From Streptomyces griseoruber (GTDB taxonomy: Bacteria > Actinomycetota > Actinomycetes > Streptomycetales > Streptomycetaceae): 64,000 nt of DNA. Made by a program: the position numbers and the translations under genes. Shown in pieces: positions 17,887 through 25,003 of the stretch. The stretch spans positions 124,001 through 188,000 of the forward strand of contig NZ_KQ948770.1 of assembly GCF_001514205.1 (NCBI RefSeq), written 5' to 3'. Under the pieces are notes generated by a model. That model worked only from the letters and a program-made list of their open reading frames with translations, had not been told where the DNA came from and did not search any database. Position 1 is the first letter of the stretch. Each line of letters begins with the position of its first letter.

Positions 17887-19371
17887 GTGGCCGAGGAGCT
17901 CACCCCGGCGGTATCGGATTCCGCTGCTGCCGCAGCGGGCCCGGAGGAGACCGAGGAGCCCATCAAGCAGCGCAAGAACGGCCTGTACCCGGGCGTGTCC
18001 GACGAGCTCGCCGAGAACATGAAGTCCGGCTGGGCCGACACCGAGCTGCACGACCTGGAGCCGATCGTCCAGGCCGCCGAGACCGCCGCCCGCCGCGCCG
18101 CGCTGTCCGCGCGTTTCCCGGGCGAGCGCCTGGTGATCCCCGCGGGCAACCTGAAGGCCCGGTCCAACGACACGGACTACCCCTTCCGCGCCTCCGTCGA
18201 GTACGCGTACCTGACCGGCAACCAGACCGAGGACGGCGTCCTGGTCCTGGAACCCCGGGGCGAGCGCCACGAGGCGACGATCTACCTGCTGCCGCGCTCC
18301 GACCGCGAGAACGGCGAGTTCTGGCTCTCCGGCCAGGGCGAGCTGTGGGTCGGCCGCCGGCACTCGCTGAGCGAGGCGGAGAAGCGTTACGGCATCCCGG
18401 CCGCCGATGTGCGCGAGCTCGCCGGCGTCCTGCGCGAGGCCACCGGCCCGGTGCGGGTCGTCCGCGGGTACGACGCCGGCATCGAGGCCGCCCTGACCGA
18501 CAAGGTCACCGGGGAGCGCGACGAGGAGCTGCGGGTCTTCCTCTCCGAGGCGCGGCTGGTCAAGGACGCGTTCGAGGTGGGCGAGCTGCAGAAGGCGGTC
18601 GACTCGACGGTCCGCGGCTTCGAGGACGTCGTACGGGTCCTGGACAAGGCCGAGGCGACCAGCGAGCGGTACATCGAGGGCACGTTCTTCCTCCGCGCGC
18701 GGGTGGAGGGCAACGACGTCGGCTACGGCACGATCGCCGCGGCCGGGTCGCACGCCTGCACGCTGCACTGGGTGCGCAACGACGGACCCGTGCGTTCGGG
18801 TGATCTGCTCCTGCTGGACGCGGGCGTCGAGACGCACACGTACTACACCGCGGACGTCACGCGCACGCTGCCGGTCAGCGGCCGGTTCACCGAGATCCAG
18901 AAGAAGATCTACGACGCGGTGTACGAAGCCCAGGAGGCCGGTATCGCGGCGGTCGGGCCGGGGGCGAAGTACCGCGACTTCCACGACGCGGCGCAGCGGG
19001 TGCTCGCCGAGCGGCTCGTCGAATGGGGGCTTGTCGAGGGGCCGGTGGAGCGGGTGCTGGAGCTGGGGTTGCAGCGCCGGTGGACGCTGCACGGCACCGG
19101 GCACATGCTCGGCATGGACGTCCACGACTGCGCCGCCGCGCGCGTGGAGTCGTACGTCCAGGGGACGCTGGAGCCGGGGATGGTGCTGACCGTCGAGCCC
19201 GGGCTGTACTTCCAGGCCGACGATCTGACCGTGCCGGAGGAGTACCGGGGGATCGGGGTGCGGATCGAGGACGACATCCTCGTGACGGAGGACGGTCGGC
19301 GGAATCTGTCGGAGGGGCTGCCCCGGCGGTCCGGTGACGTGGAGAGCTGGATGGCTTCGCTGAAGGGCTGA
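17887..19371 (+). CDS. pepP: Xaa-Pro aminopeptidase (aminopeptidase P)
   Basis: A 494-residue metallopeptidase that removes an N-terminal residue next to proline. The N-terminal creatinase-like domain occupies about 1-230. The C-terminal pita-bread domain has the dinuclear metal ligands DAGVETHTYYTADVTRT (two Asp), HGTGHMLGMDVHD (His), TVEPGLYF (Glu) and GIGVRIEDDILV (Glu). The GTG at 17887 is favoured because GGAGG ends six bases before it; an overlapping ATG two codons upstream has none. It is monocistronic, with a strong hairpin after the stop. No signal peptide, so cytoplasmic. Confidence 0.95.
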   Translation: MAEELTPAVSDSAAAAAGPEETEEPIKQRKNGLYPGVSDELAENMKSGWADTELHDLEPIVQAAETAARRAALSARFPGERLVIPAGNLKARSNDTDYPFRASVEYAYLTGNQTEDGVLVLEPRGERHEATIYLLPRSDRENGEFWLSGQGELWVGRRHSLSEAEKRYGIPAADVRELAGVLREATGPVRVVRGYDAGIEAALTDKVTGERDEELRVFLSEARLVKDAFEVGELQKAVDSTVRGFEDVVRVLDKAEATSERYIEGTFFLRARVEGNDVGYGTIAAAGSHACTLHWVRNDGPVRSGDLLLLDAGVETHTYYTADVTRTLPVSGRFTEIQKKIYDAVYEAQEAGIAAVGPGAKYRDFHDAAQRVLAERLVEWGLVEGPVERVLELGLQRRWTLHGTGHMLGMDVHDCAAARVESYVQGTLEPGMVLTVEPGLYFQADDLTVPEEYRGIGVRIEDDILVTEDGRRNLSEGLPRRSGDVESWMASLKG

Positions 19372-19380
19372 GATCGGGTT

Positions 19381-19412
19381 GACGGCCGGGTACCGACGGG
19401 TGCCCGGCCGTC
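19381..19412. terminator. Terminator hairpin between convergent pepP and CitG-like genes
   Basis: GACGGCCGGG and CCCGGCCGTC make a perfect 10-bp stem with a 12-base loop, about ten bases after the pepP stop. It can serve both convergent transcripts. No T-tract. Confidence 0.6.
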
Positions 19413-19432
19413 GTCGCGGGGTGCCCGTGCCC

Positions 19433-20260
19433 CTAAGGGGTGGCTCTGATGTCCGGCAGGGAATCCACGAAGAGGGCGCCCGCCAGGAGACCCGCGCTTC
19501 CTCGGGGGCTCCATCCGCGTGCGTGGAGATCCGCGTCGAAGGCGGCGAGGGCCGCGCGGCCCTCGCCCGTATGGGCACCGCCCGCCTCCAGGACTCCGCG
19601 GGCGCCCGCCTGGACGTGGCGCAGGCCCAAGGGGCCGGCCGTGTACAGGAGTTCGGAGTCCTGGAGGGTGGACATCACGGTGAGCAGGGCGTCCAGCCGT
19701 GCCTCGGCCTCGCCCGCGCCGGCGGAGCGTGCCTTGGCCAGGGCGTCCAGTGCCCGCCGTACATGAGGGAACCCGGCGCGTGCCTCGCCCCGGGCGCCTG
19801 CGGCGCCGTACTTCGCCGAGACCGTCGAACCGCGTGACGGCCGCCGTGGTGCGCCCCGGTCGGGGTGCGCGGCGATCCGCTTGGCGGCCTGGGCGACCTC
19901 GGCACCCCGCGCGCGGGGGTGAAGGGCGGCCGCGGCGACCAGCAGTCCCAGCGTCCACAGGGCTCCCCGGTGTCCACCGCCGGCCAGGCCCACCGAGTGT
20001 TCGGTGCACCTCCCGATGGCGCCGAGCTCCGCACGGAGCCGGGGGGTGGGTTCGCCGGTGCGGCGGGCGGCGGCGGCCATCGCCGCAAGGCCTGGTGCGA
20101 GTGCCTTGGCCGACCAGCGCAGCCCGCAGTGGTCCCTGCGGGTGACACGGGCGTCCAGGTCACGGGGGTCGGGCAGGCCGGGCTTGGGAGCCAGGGCCAG
20201 CTGACCGGTCAGCGCGGCCACGGCGGCCTGCGCGAGCACGTCGTCCTCACGGCTGGTCAT
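19433..20260 (-). CDS. CitG/MdcB-like triphosphoribosyl-dephospho-CoA synthase family protein
   Basis: A 275-residue protein of the CitG/MdcB family, which makes the precursor of the prosthetic group of citrate lyase or malonate decarboxylase from ATP and dephospho-CoA. Family motifs are APKPGLPDPRD near the start, STVSAKYGAAGARGEARAGFP in the middle (S-KY-GARGEA-GFP), and HARGWSPRGSAGLLAG near the end. No citrate lyase, malonate decarboxylase or ACP gene is present nearby, so the actual product is uncertain. The downstream neighbour is a convergent pepP; the upstream neighbour, ten bases away, is a secreted dioxygenase on the same strand. Confidence 0.8.
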   Translation of the reverse strand: MTSREDDVLAQAAVAALTGQLALAPKPGLPDPRDLDARVTRRDHCGLRWSAKALAPGLAAMAAAARRTGEPTPRLRAELGAIGRCTEHSVGLAGGGHRGALWTLGLLVAAAALHPRARGAEVAQAAKRIAAHPDRGAPRRPSRGSTVSAKYGAAGARGEARAGFPHVRRALDALAKARSAGAGEAEARLDALLTVMSTLQDSELLYTAGPLGLRHVQAGARGVLEAGGAHTGEGRAALAAFDADLHARGWSPRGSAGLLAGALFVDSLPDIRATP

Positions 20261-20269
20261 GACCGCGCC

Positions 20270-21205
20270 TTACGAGGACGTGGTGGCGGAGTCGGTGGGC
20301 GCGTCGCTCGGCGGGGCACCCGTCGGGGCACCGCTCGGCGGGGTGCCGCCGTCCCCGCCGCCGCTGCCGCTGCCCGCGCCGGTGTTCTCGGCGTCCGGGT
20401 CGACACCGAGGGTCAGGAAGCCCTTGTAGCCCTGGGAGGGGTCCTTCTTGTGGACGGCCTTCAGCGTCAGCAGGCCGCTGGAGGCGCCGCCACCGTCGTA
20501 CACCATGTCGTTGTCGAGGGTGGTGTAGCTGCCGGAGTGCTTCGCGTACGGCTCCAGGGTGAAGATCTCCTCGGCGATCGTGTCGTCGAAGAAGAGCTGG
20601 CCGGTGAAGTTGACCTTGCCGCCCTCGTAGGTGCCGTCCTCCTTCTCGCCGCCGGTGTGCACCTTGACGTGGATGTGGCAGGTGCGGGGCGTGTACCAGC
20701 CGGGGAAGATCGTCTCGAACTTGACGACCCCGTTGGCGTTCGCGACCTGGTAGCCGCGCAGGTAGGTGTTGTCGTTGGCGGTGGAGCCGTCCTCGCTCTC
20801 GGCGGGGGCCGAGCCGCCGGGGTTGGCGGTGGTGTAGCCGGAGTAGTAGCCCCAGGCGTCGCAGTGCCAGATCTCGACCGCGGCGCCCTTGACCGGGGTG
20901 CAGCCGTCGGTGGCGTCGACGACGGTGAGCCGCAGGGTCAGCGGTACGCCGCTCTTGCCCTCGGTGATGTCCTTGCGCACCAAGGCACCGTCGAGGTAGT
21001 AGGGCCCTTCCGTGACGCTGCTCATCAGCGTCATGCACTCACCGCTGGTCGAGGTGGCGTCCGCGGTCGCCTCGGTGTCCGTGGTGGTGTCGGCGAACGC
21101 CGCCTGGTAGCCGGCGACGGCGAGTCCGCCGGCCGCGACCGTGCCACCCGTCACCACGAGAGCGCGGCGCCGGGTGATGCTGGTGTCTTTGTGGTTTCCC
21201 GTCAT
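20270..21205 (-). CDS. Secreted intradiol ring-cleavage dioxygenase
   Basis: A 311-residue exported enzyme. A twin-arginine-type leader (TRRRALVVTGGTVAAGGLAV) is followed by an intradiol dioxygenase domain of about 65-260. Non-heme Fe(III) ligands are expected at the Tyr of TEGPYYLDG, the Tyr of the FPGWYTPRTCHIH segment and the two His there (HIHVKV). Such enzymes cleave catechol-type rings between the hydroxyls; secreted Streptomyces forms act on lignin-derived catechols. The C-terminal ~50 residues are a disordered Gly/Ser/Pro tail. The ATG at 21205 begins a sensible leader, although neither it nor an ATG nine codons upstream has a good ribosome site. Confidence 0.9.
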   Translation of the reverse strand: MTGNHKDTSITRRRALVVTGGTVAAGGLAVAGYQAAFADTTTDTEATADATSTSGECMTLMSSVTEGPYYLDGALVRKDITEGKSGVPLTLRLTVVDATDGCTPVKGAAVEIWHCDAWGYYSGYTTANPGGSAPAESEDGSTANDNTYLRGYQVANANGVVKFETIFPGWYTPRTCHIHVKVHTGGEKEDGTYEGGKVNFTGQLFFDDTIAEEIFTLEPYAKHSGSYTTLDNDMVYDGGGASSGLLTLKAVHKKDPSQGYKGFLTLGVDPDAENTGAGSGSGGGDGGTPPSGAPTGAPPSDAPTDSATTSS

Positions 21206-21316
21206 GACCAGGAAATTAGGAACGCAGTCCATCAGCGGCCTGCAAGAACGCTGAGAGGAACCTGTGAGTGCTGAGGAACCTGAAGTTCCGTACCGTTCAG
21301 GTGGCCTGAGGCGGTG

Positions 21317-21772
21317 TCATACGGCCATCAGCGGGGCGTCCTTGCGCCACTTCAAGGTCTTGTCGAAGCTGACCACCGCTCCGCCGCGCCCCGGGGTGTT
21401 GCCGATGTGGACGTGGTCGGCGAGTTCCTGGATGAGGAAGAGGCCTCTGCCCTGTTCGGCGTCCGTGCTCGTGCGCACCGGCGCGGGCGCCGGGCGGTCC
21501 GCGGTGAAGCCGGGGCCGGAGTCGGCCACCTCGATCCGGCACTTCTCGCCGTCGAGATACGCGGTGACCCGGTACGCCTCCGAGGGACCGCCGCGCGCGT
21601 ACTCCCCGCCGTGCTCCACGGCGTTGGCACAGGCCTCGCTCAGCGCGACCGAGAGGTCGTAGCTCACGTCGGGATCGACTCCCGCCGTCTCCATCGTCCC
21701 GAGCAGCAGACGGCGGGCGAGCGGAACACTCGCGGCTTCGCGCCGCAGATGGAGTGACCACCAGATGCTCAT
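21317..21772 (-). CDS. Anti-sigma-type ATP-binding protein (HATPase_c, RsbW-like)
   Basis: A 151-residue stand-alone GHKL ATPase domain. The N box is ALSEACANAVEHG, the G1 box VADSGPGF and the G2 box EQGRGLFLIQELAD. The ATG at 21772 is preceded by GGAGGCTGGAGC, so upstream in-frame ATGs are rejected. The protein is of the RsbW/SpoIIAB kinase class that controls sigma factors by binding or by phosphorylating an antagonist. No partner is adjacent. It is the second such protein in the window and is about 32% shorter than a usual histidine-kinase ATPase fusion would be, i.e. a bare domain. Confidence 0.87.
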   Translation of the reverse strand: MSIWWSLHLRREAASVPLARRLLLGTMETAGVDPDVSYDLSVALSEACANAVEHGGEYARGGPSEAYRVTAYLDGEKCRIEVADSGPGFTADRPAPAPVRTSTDAEQGRGLFLIQELADHVHIGNTPGRGGAVVSFDKTLKWRKDAPLMAV

Positions 21773-22025
21773 GCTCCAGCCTCCTGGCCGCGGCTCGACA
21801 TACCGATACGTATTGCCGCCCGGACGCTTGTGTAAGCGCGAATTCCGCGTGATGCCGCCCATATGGGGGATGCACGGATGACAAGAATCGGTGTATGTGG
21901 TGCTCAGGAGGTATCAGTCGCACCGGCCCCGCCGGAAAGTGATCTTCCGCGGCGTGGACAGCCGTACCGCATCGTGTGGACCTGCCGTGTGGGGGTCGTA
22001 AGGCCAGTGCGATGATGAGGCCGCC

Positions 22026-22841
22026 ATGACTGCCCCCCACGAGGTCCGCCTGCTGCGGGCCGCGGTGTTCACCGCGGTCTGTGTCGTGCTGGCCGCGGCC
22101 GGGCACACCATGGCCTCCTGCGCCTCCGTTCCGCTGTGGACGCTGGGCGCGGGTTTCCTCGGCGCCCTCGCCATCGTGGTGCCGTTTGCCGGGCGCGAGC
22201 GTTCGCTGCCGGGCGTGGTGGCGCTGCTCGCGGTCGGACAGACCGTGCTGCACACCCTGTTCGGGCTCGGTCAGCACACCGCCGCCACGACCAGCGGCGC
22301 GCTGTCGGCGTCCGACGCCGCGCTCGTCGCGCGGGCGGCCCGGCTGGTGTGCGGGGCGACGGCGGCGGCGATCAGCCCCGCCCAGGCCCAGAAGATCCTC
22401 GTCGACGCCCGGCTCTACAGCCCCGCCGACGGCACCGACATGGCCGGCATGAGCGGGATGGGGTCCATGGCCCACCCGGCGGACGCCCTGTCCACGGCCG
22501 GCCCGGCCGTGTCCCTGCTGCCGTCGCTGCCCATGGTGCTCGGGCATCTCCTCGCGGCCCTCGCCACGGGCTGGGTGCTGCGGCGCGGCGACTTCGCCCT
22601 GCGGCGGCTGATCGAACTGTCGGCGCACGGAGTCGCCGAGGGAGCGCTCGTACGGTCCCTGCGCGGGGCGCTCGCGCTGCTGCGTGCCCTGCTCGCGGGG
22701 CTGCCGGCCGCACCGGGCACGGGGCCGCGTCTCCCGCGCACCGCCCTTCTCGCACCCCCGCAGCCCCGTACCACCGCACTCCAGCACACGGTGATCAGGC
22801 GCGGCCCGCCGGCCGGGGACGTCCTCGTCCTCGCTGCCTGA
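22026..22841 (+). CDS. Integral membrane protein of the copper cluster, Met/His-rich loop
   Basis: A 271-residue protein with about five predicted transmembrane helices (for example FTAVCVVLAAAGHTMASCA, LWTLGAGFLGALAIVVPFAG, PGVVALLAVGQTVLHTLFGL, LPMVLGHLLAALATGWVL). Between helices three and four is a loop with GTDMAGMSGMGSMAH, Met and His spacing typical of extracytoplasmic Cu(I) binding. It starts the plus-strand series that continues with YcnI, Sco, PCuAC, CopC-CopD and DtpA, so a part in copper handling is likely. The C-terminal 70 residues are Arg/Pro-rich and cytoplasmic. No named family was recognised. Confidence 0.75.
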   Translation: MTAPHEVRLLRAAVFTAVCVVLAAAGHTMASCASVPLWTLGAGFLGALAIVVPFAGRERSLPGVVALLAVGQTVLHTLFGLGQHTAATTSGALSASDAALVARAARLVCGATAAAISPAQAQKILVDARLYSPADGTDMAGMSGMGSMAHPADALSTAGPAVSLLPSLPMVLGHLLAALATGWVLRRGDFALRRLIELSAHGVAEGALVRSLRGALALLRALLAGLPAAPGTGPRLPRTALLAPPQPRTTALQHTVIRRGPPAGDVLVLAA

Positions 22842-23015
22842 CGCGACACGACCAGCACTCCGTGGGAGGGGTGGCCGCTGTCGTGCGGCACGCGTGCGTG
22901 CGCGCTTCCCGCCGGCCCTCCCGGCCTTCCCGCCGGTCCCCTGCGGCCCGTCGCGTACGCCTCCCACCGTCCGACCCTGTCGTCAGACCTCACCCGGAGT
23001 GGAGTGCTCCTCGCC

Positions 23016-23780
23016 ATGCAGGCCTCTCGTATCGCCGCCGCCGCTGCCGTCGCCGGTTCCACCGTCCTCCTGCTGTCCTCGCCCGCGTTCGCGCACGTCA
23101 GCGTGCAGCCGGACGGCACGGCCGCGAAGGGCGGCTACGCCCTGGTCAACTTCCGCGTTCCGAACGAGCGCGACGACGCCTCGACCACCAAGCTCGAGGT
23201 GAGCTTCCCGACCGACCACCCGCTGGCCTCGGTGATGCCGGAGAAGATCGCCGGCTGGAAGGCCACCGTCACCAAGACCAAGCTCGCCAAGCCGCTCGAG
23301 GTGCACGGCCAGAAGATCAACGAGGCGGTCTCCAAGGTCACCTGGACCGCCGACGGCAAGGGCATCGAGCCCGGCTACATCCAGCGGTTCCCGGTTTCCA
23401 TGGGCGCCCTGCCCGAGGACACGGACGAACTGGTCTTCAAGGCGGTCCAGACCTACTCGGGCGGCGAGGTCGTGCGCTGGATCGAGGTCCAGGAGGACGG
23501 CGCGGAGGAGCCGGAGAACCCGGCGCCCGTGCTCGCCCTGTCCACCGCCACCGAGGACCACCACGGCGGCGCGGCCACCGCCGAGGACGCCTCGGACGAG
23601 TCCGACGAGTCCTCCGACGACGCCAAGGCCGCCTCCGCGACCACCGAGGCCGCCGCCGACTCCTCCGGCGGCAGCGACACCACCGCCCGGGTCCTCGGAG
23701 TGGTCGGCATCGTCGTCGGCGCCGCCGGGGTGGCCTACGGCGTGCTCGCCGGCCGCCGCCGTACGACGTCCGACGCCTGA
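23016..23780 (+). CDS. YcnI-type (DUF1775) copper-binding membrane-anchored protein
   Basis: A 254-residue protein with a signal peptide ending SPAFA-H, so that the mature chain starts with His (HVSVQPDG), as in the YcnI family where the N-terminal His helps bind Cu(II). The DUF1775 beta domain covers about 29-165, with Trp residues (GWKATV, VRWIEV) in expected places. An acidic Ser/Asp linker (about 190-220) leads to a C-terminal transmembrane helix (LGVVGIVVGAAGVAYGVLAG) and an Arg-rich anchor. It is thought to capture or pass copper outside the membrane. The sco gene follows about 110 bp downstream. Confidence 0.9.
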   Translation: MQASRIAAAAAVAGSTVLLLSSPAFAHVSVQPDGTAAKGGYALVNFRVPNERDDASTTKLEVSFPTDHPLASVMPEKIAGWKATVTKTKLAKPLEVHGQKINEAVSKVTWTADGKGIEPGYIQRFPVSMGALPEDTDELVFKAVQTYSGGEVVRWIEVQEDGAEEPENPAPVLALSTATEDHHGGAATAEDASDESDESSDDAKAASATTEAAADSSGGSDTTARVLGVVGIVVGAAGVAYGVLAGRRRTTSDA

Positions 23781-23890
23781 CCGCCCCCGCTCCACCGCCG
23801 TACCGCCGTACGCACCGGGCCCGTGCAGCCGCACGGACGACGCACGGGCCCCGGTGCGTACCGGAGTTCACACATCTGGGACATTCCTCT

Positions 23891-24544
23891 ATGCGCAAGA
23901 AGACGTTCGCCGCGGCCGCGCTGCTCGCCGCCGCCACCCTCACCCTCTCCGCCTGCGGCAGCGGCGACAGCGCCGACACCTCCGTCGCCGCCGTCTCCGA
24001 GGAGAACGGCAAACAGCAGGCCGCGACCGTGCTCGACCAGCCGTTCACCAAGCCGGACCTGGTCCTCACCGACACCCAGGGCACGTCGTACGACCTCCGC
24101 AAGGAGACCGAGGGCCACCCCACGCTGATCTACTTCGGCTACACCAACTGCCCGGACGTCTGCCCGCTGACGATGAGCAACATCGCCGTCGCCAAGAAGC
24201 AGCTCTCCAAGGCCGACCAGGACGAGCTGCGCGTGGTGTTCGTCACCACCGACCCGGACCGGGACACCCCGGCCGCGCTCGGCAAGTGGCTCAAGGGCAT
24301 CGACCCGCAGGTCGTCGGCCTCACCGGCAAGTTCGCCACCATCCAGGCCGCCGCCCGCACCGTCGGCATCTCCGTCGAGCCGCCGCACAAGGACAAGAAC
24401 GGCAAGATGGTCTCCACCCACGGCACCCAGGTCATCGCCTTCTCCCCGAAGACGGACGGCGGCTACCTGCTGTACGGCGAGGACGCCACGGTCGACGACT
24501 ACACCAAGGACCTGCCCAAGATCATGAAGGGGCAGAACCCGTGA
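23891..24544 (+). CDS. sco: Sco/SenC copper chaperone lipoprotein
   Basis: A 217-residue thioredoxin-fold lipoprotein with lipobox LSAC. The Cu-binding motif is complete: CPDVC and, near the C-terminus, the conserved His of VSTHGTQV. TDPDRDTP is also typical. In Streptomyces lividans the equivalent Sco loads copper into the CuA site of cytochrome c oxidase and is needed for development. Its stop overlaps the PCuAC start (GTGA), so the two are translationally coupled. Starts at the ATG directly before MRKKTF. Confidence 0.95.
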   Translation: MRKKTFAAAALLAAATLTLSACGSGDSADTSVAAVSEENGKQQAATVLDQPFTKPDLVLTDTQGTSYDLRKETEGHPTLIYFGYTNCPDVCPLTMSNIAVAKKQLSKADQDELRVVFVTTDPDRDTPAALGKWLKGIDPQVVGLTGKFATIQAAARTVGISVEPPHKDKNGKMVSTHGTQVIAFSPKTDGGYLLYGEDATVDDYTKDLPKIMKGQNP

Positions 24545-24990
24545 GGCGCCCCGCGGCGGCCACCGCGGTGGTGATCGCCGGAGCGTTCGTGCTCGCGGGC
24601 TGCGGCTCCGACGGGAAGGCCGAACTGTCCGTCGAGTCCCCCTACATACCGCAGCCCGTCTCCGACACCATGGCCGCCGGTTTCCTCACCGTCGTCAACA
24701 AGGGCGGCGCGAAGGACGAACTGACCTCCGTCACCAGTGCCGTCGCCGGCAGTGTCACCCTCCACGAGACCGTCGGGTCCTCGATGGAGGAGGTCACCTC
24801 GCTGGCGGTGCCCGCGCACGGTCAACTCGTGTTCAAGAGCGGGGGAAACCATCTGATGTTCGAGAAGCTGAAGCGCAAGCCGGTGCAGGGCGAGACGGTC
24901 GACGTCGAACTGCACTTCGCCGAGTCCGGCCCGCTGAAGGTCGAGATCCCGGTGGAGTCGGCCGTCTACAGCCCCAAGACCGGCCACTGA
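24541..24990 (+). CDS. ecuC: PCuAC-family extracytoplasmic copper chaperone lipoprotein
   Basis: A 149-residue lipoprotein (lipobox LAGC). The PCuAC Cu(I) site H-x10-M-x21-H-x-M is recognisable in LHETVGSSMEEV and GGNHLMFEKL. The GTG start overlaps the sco stop. The S. lividans homologue (EcuC) hands Cu(I) to Sco. The symbol is given by position and family; coupling to sco supports it. A CopC-CopD fusion follows 13 bp downstream in what is probably the same operon. Confidence 0.93.
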   Translation: MRRPAAATAVVIAGAFVLAGCGSDGKAELSVESPYIPQPVSDTMAAGFLTVVNKGGAKDELTSVTSAVAGSVTLHETVGSSMEEVTSLAVPAHGQLVFKSGGNHLMFEKLKRKPVQGETVDVELHFAESGPLKVEIPVESAVYSPKTGH

Positions 24991-25003
24991 GGGAAGGACC
25001 ACC

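Noticed and set aside
16411..19578. A 1055-residue open frame on the minus strand
   Set aside because: It runs opposite to the PP2C phosphatase and pepP, both of which have clear motifs. Its composition (Arg/Gly/Ala/Val-rich, no motif) is that of a shadow frame in GC-rich DNA.
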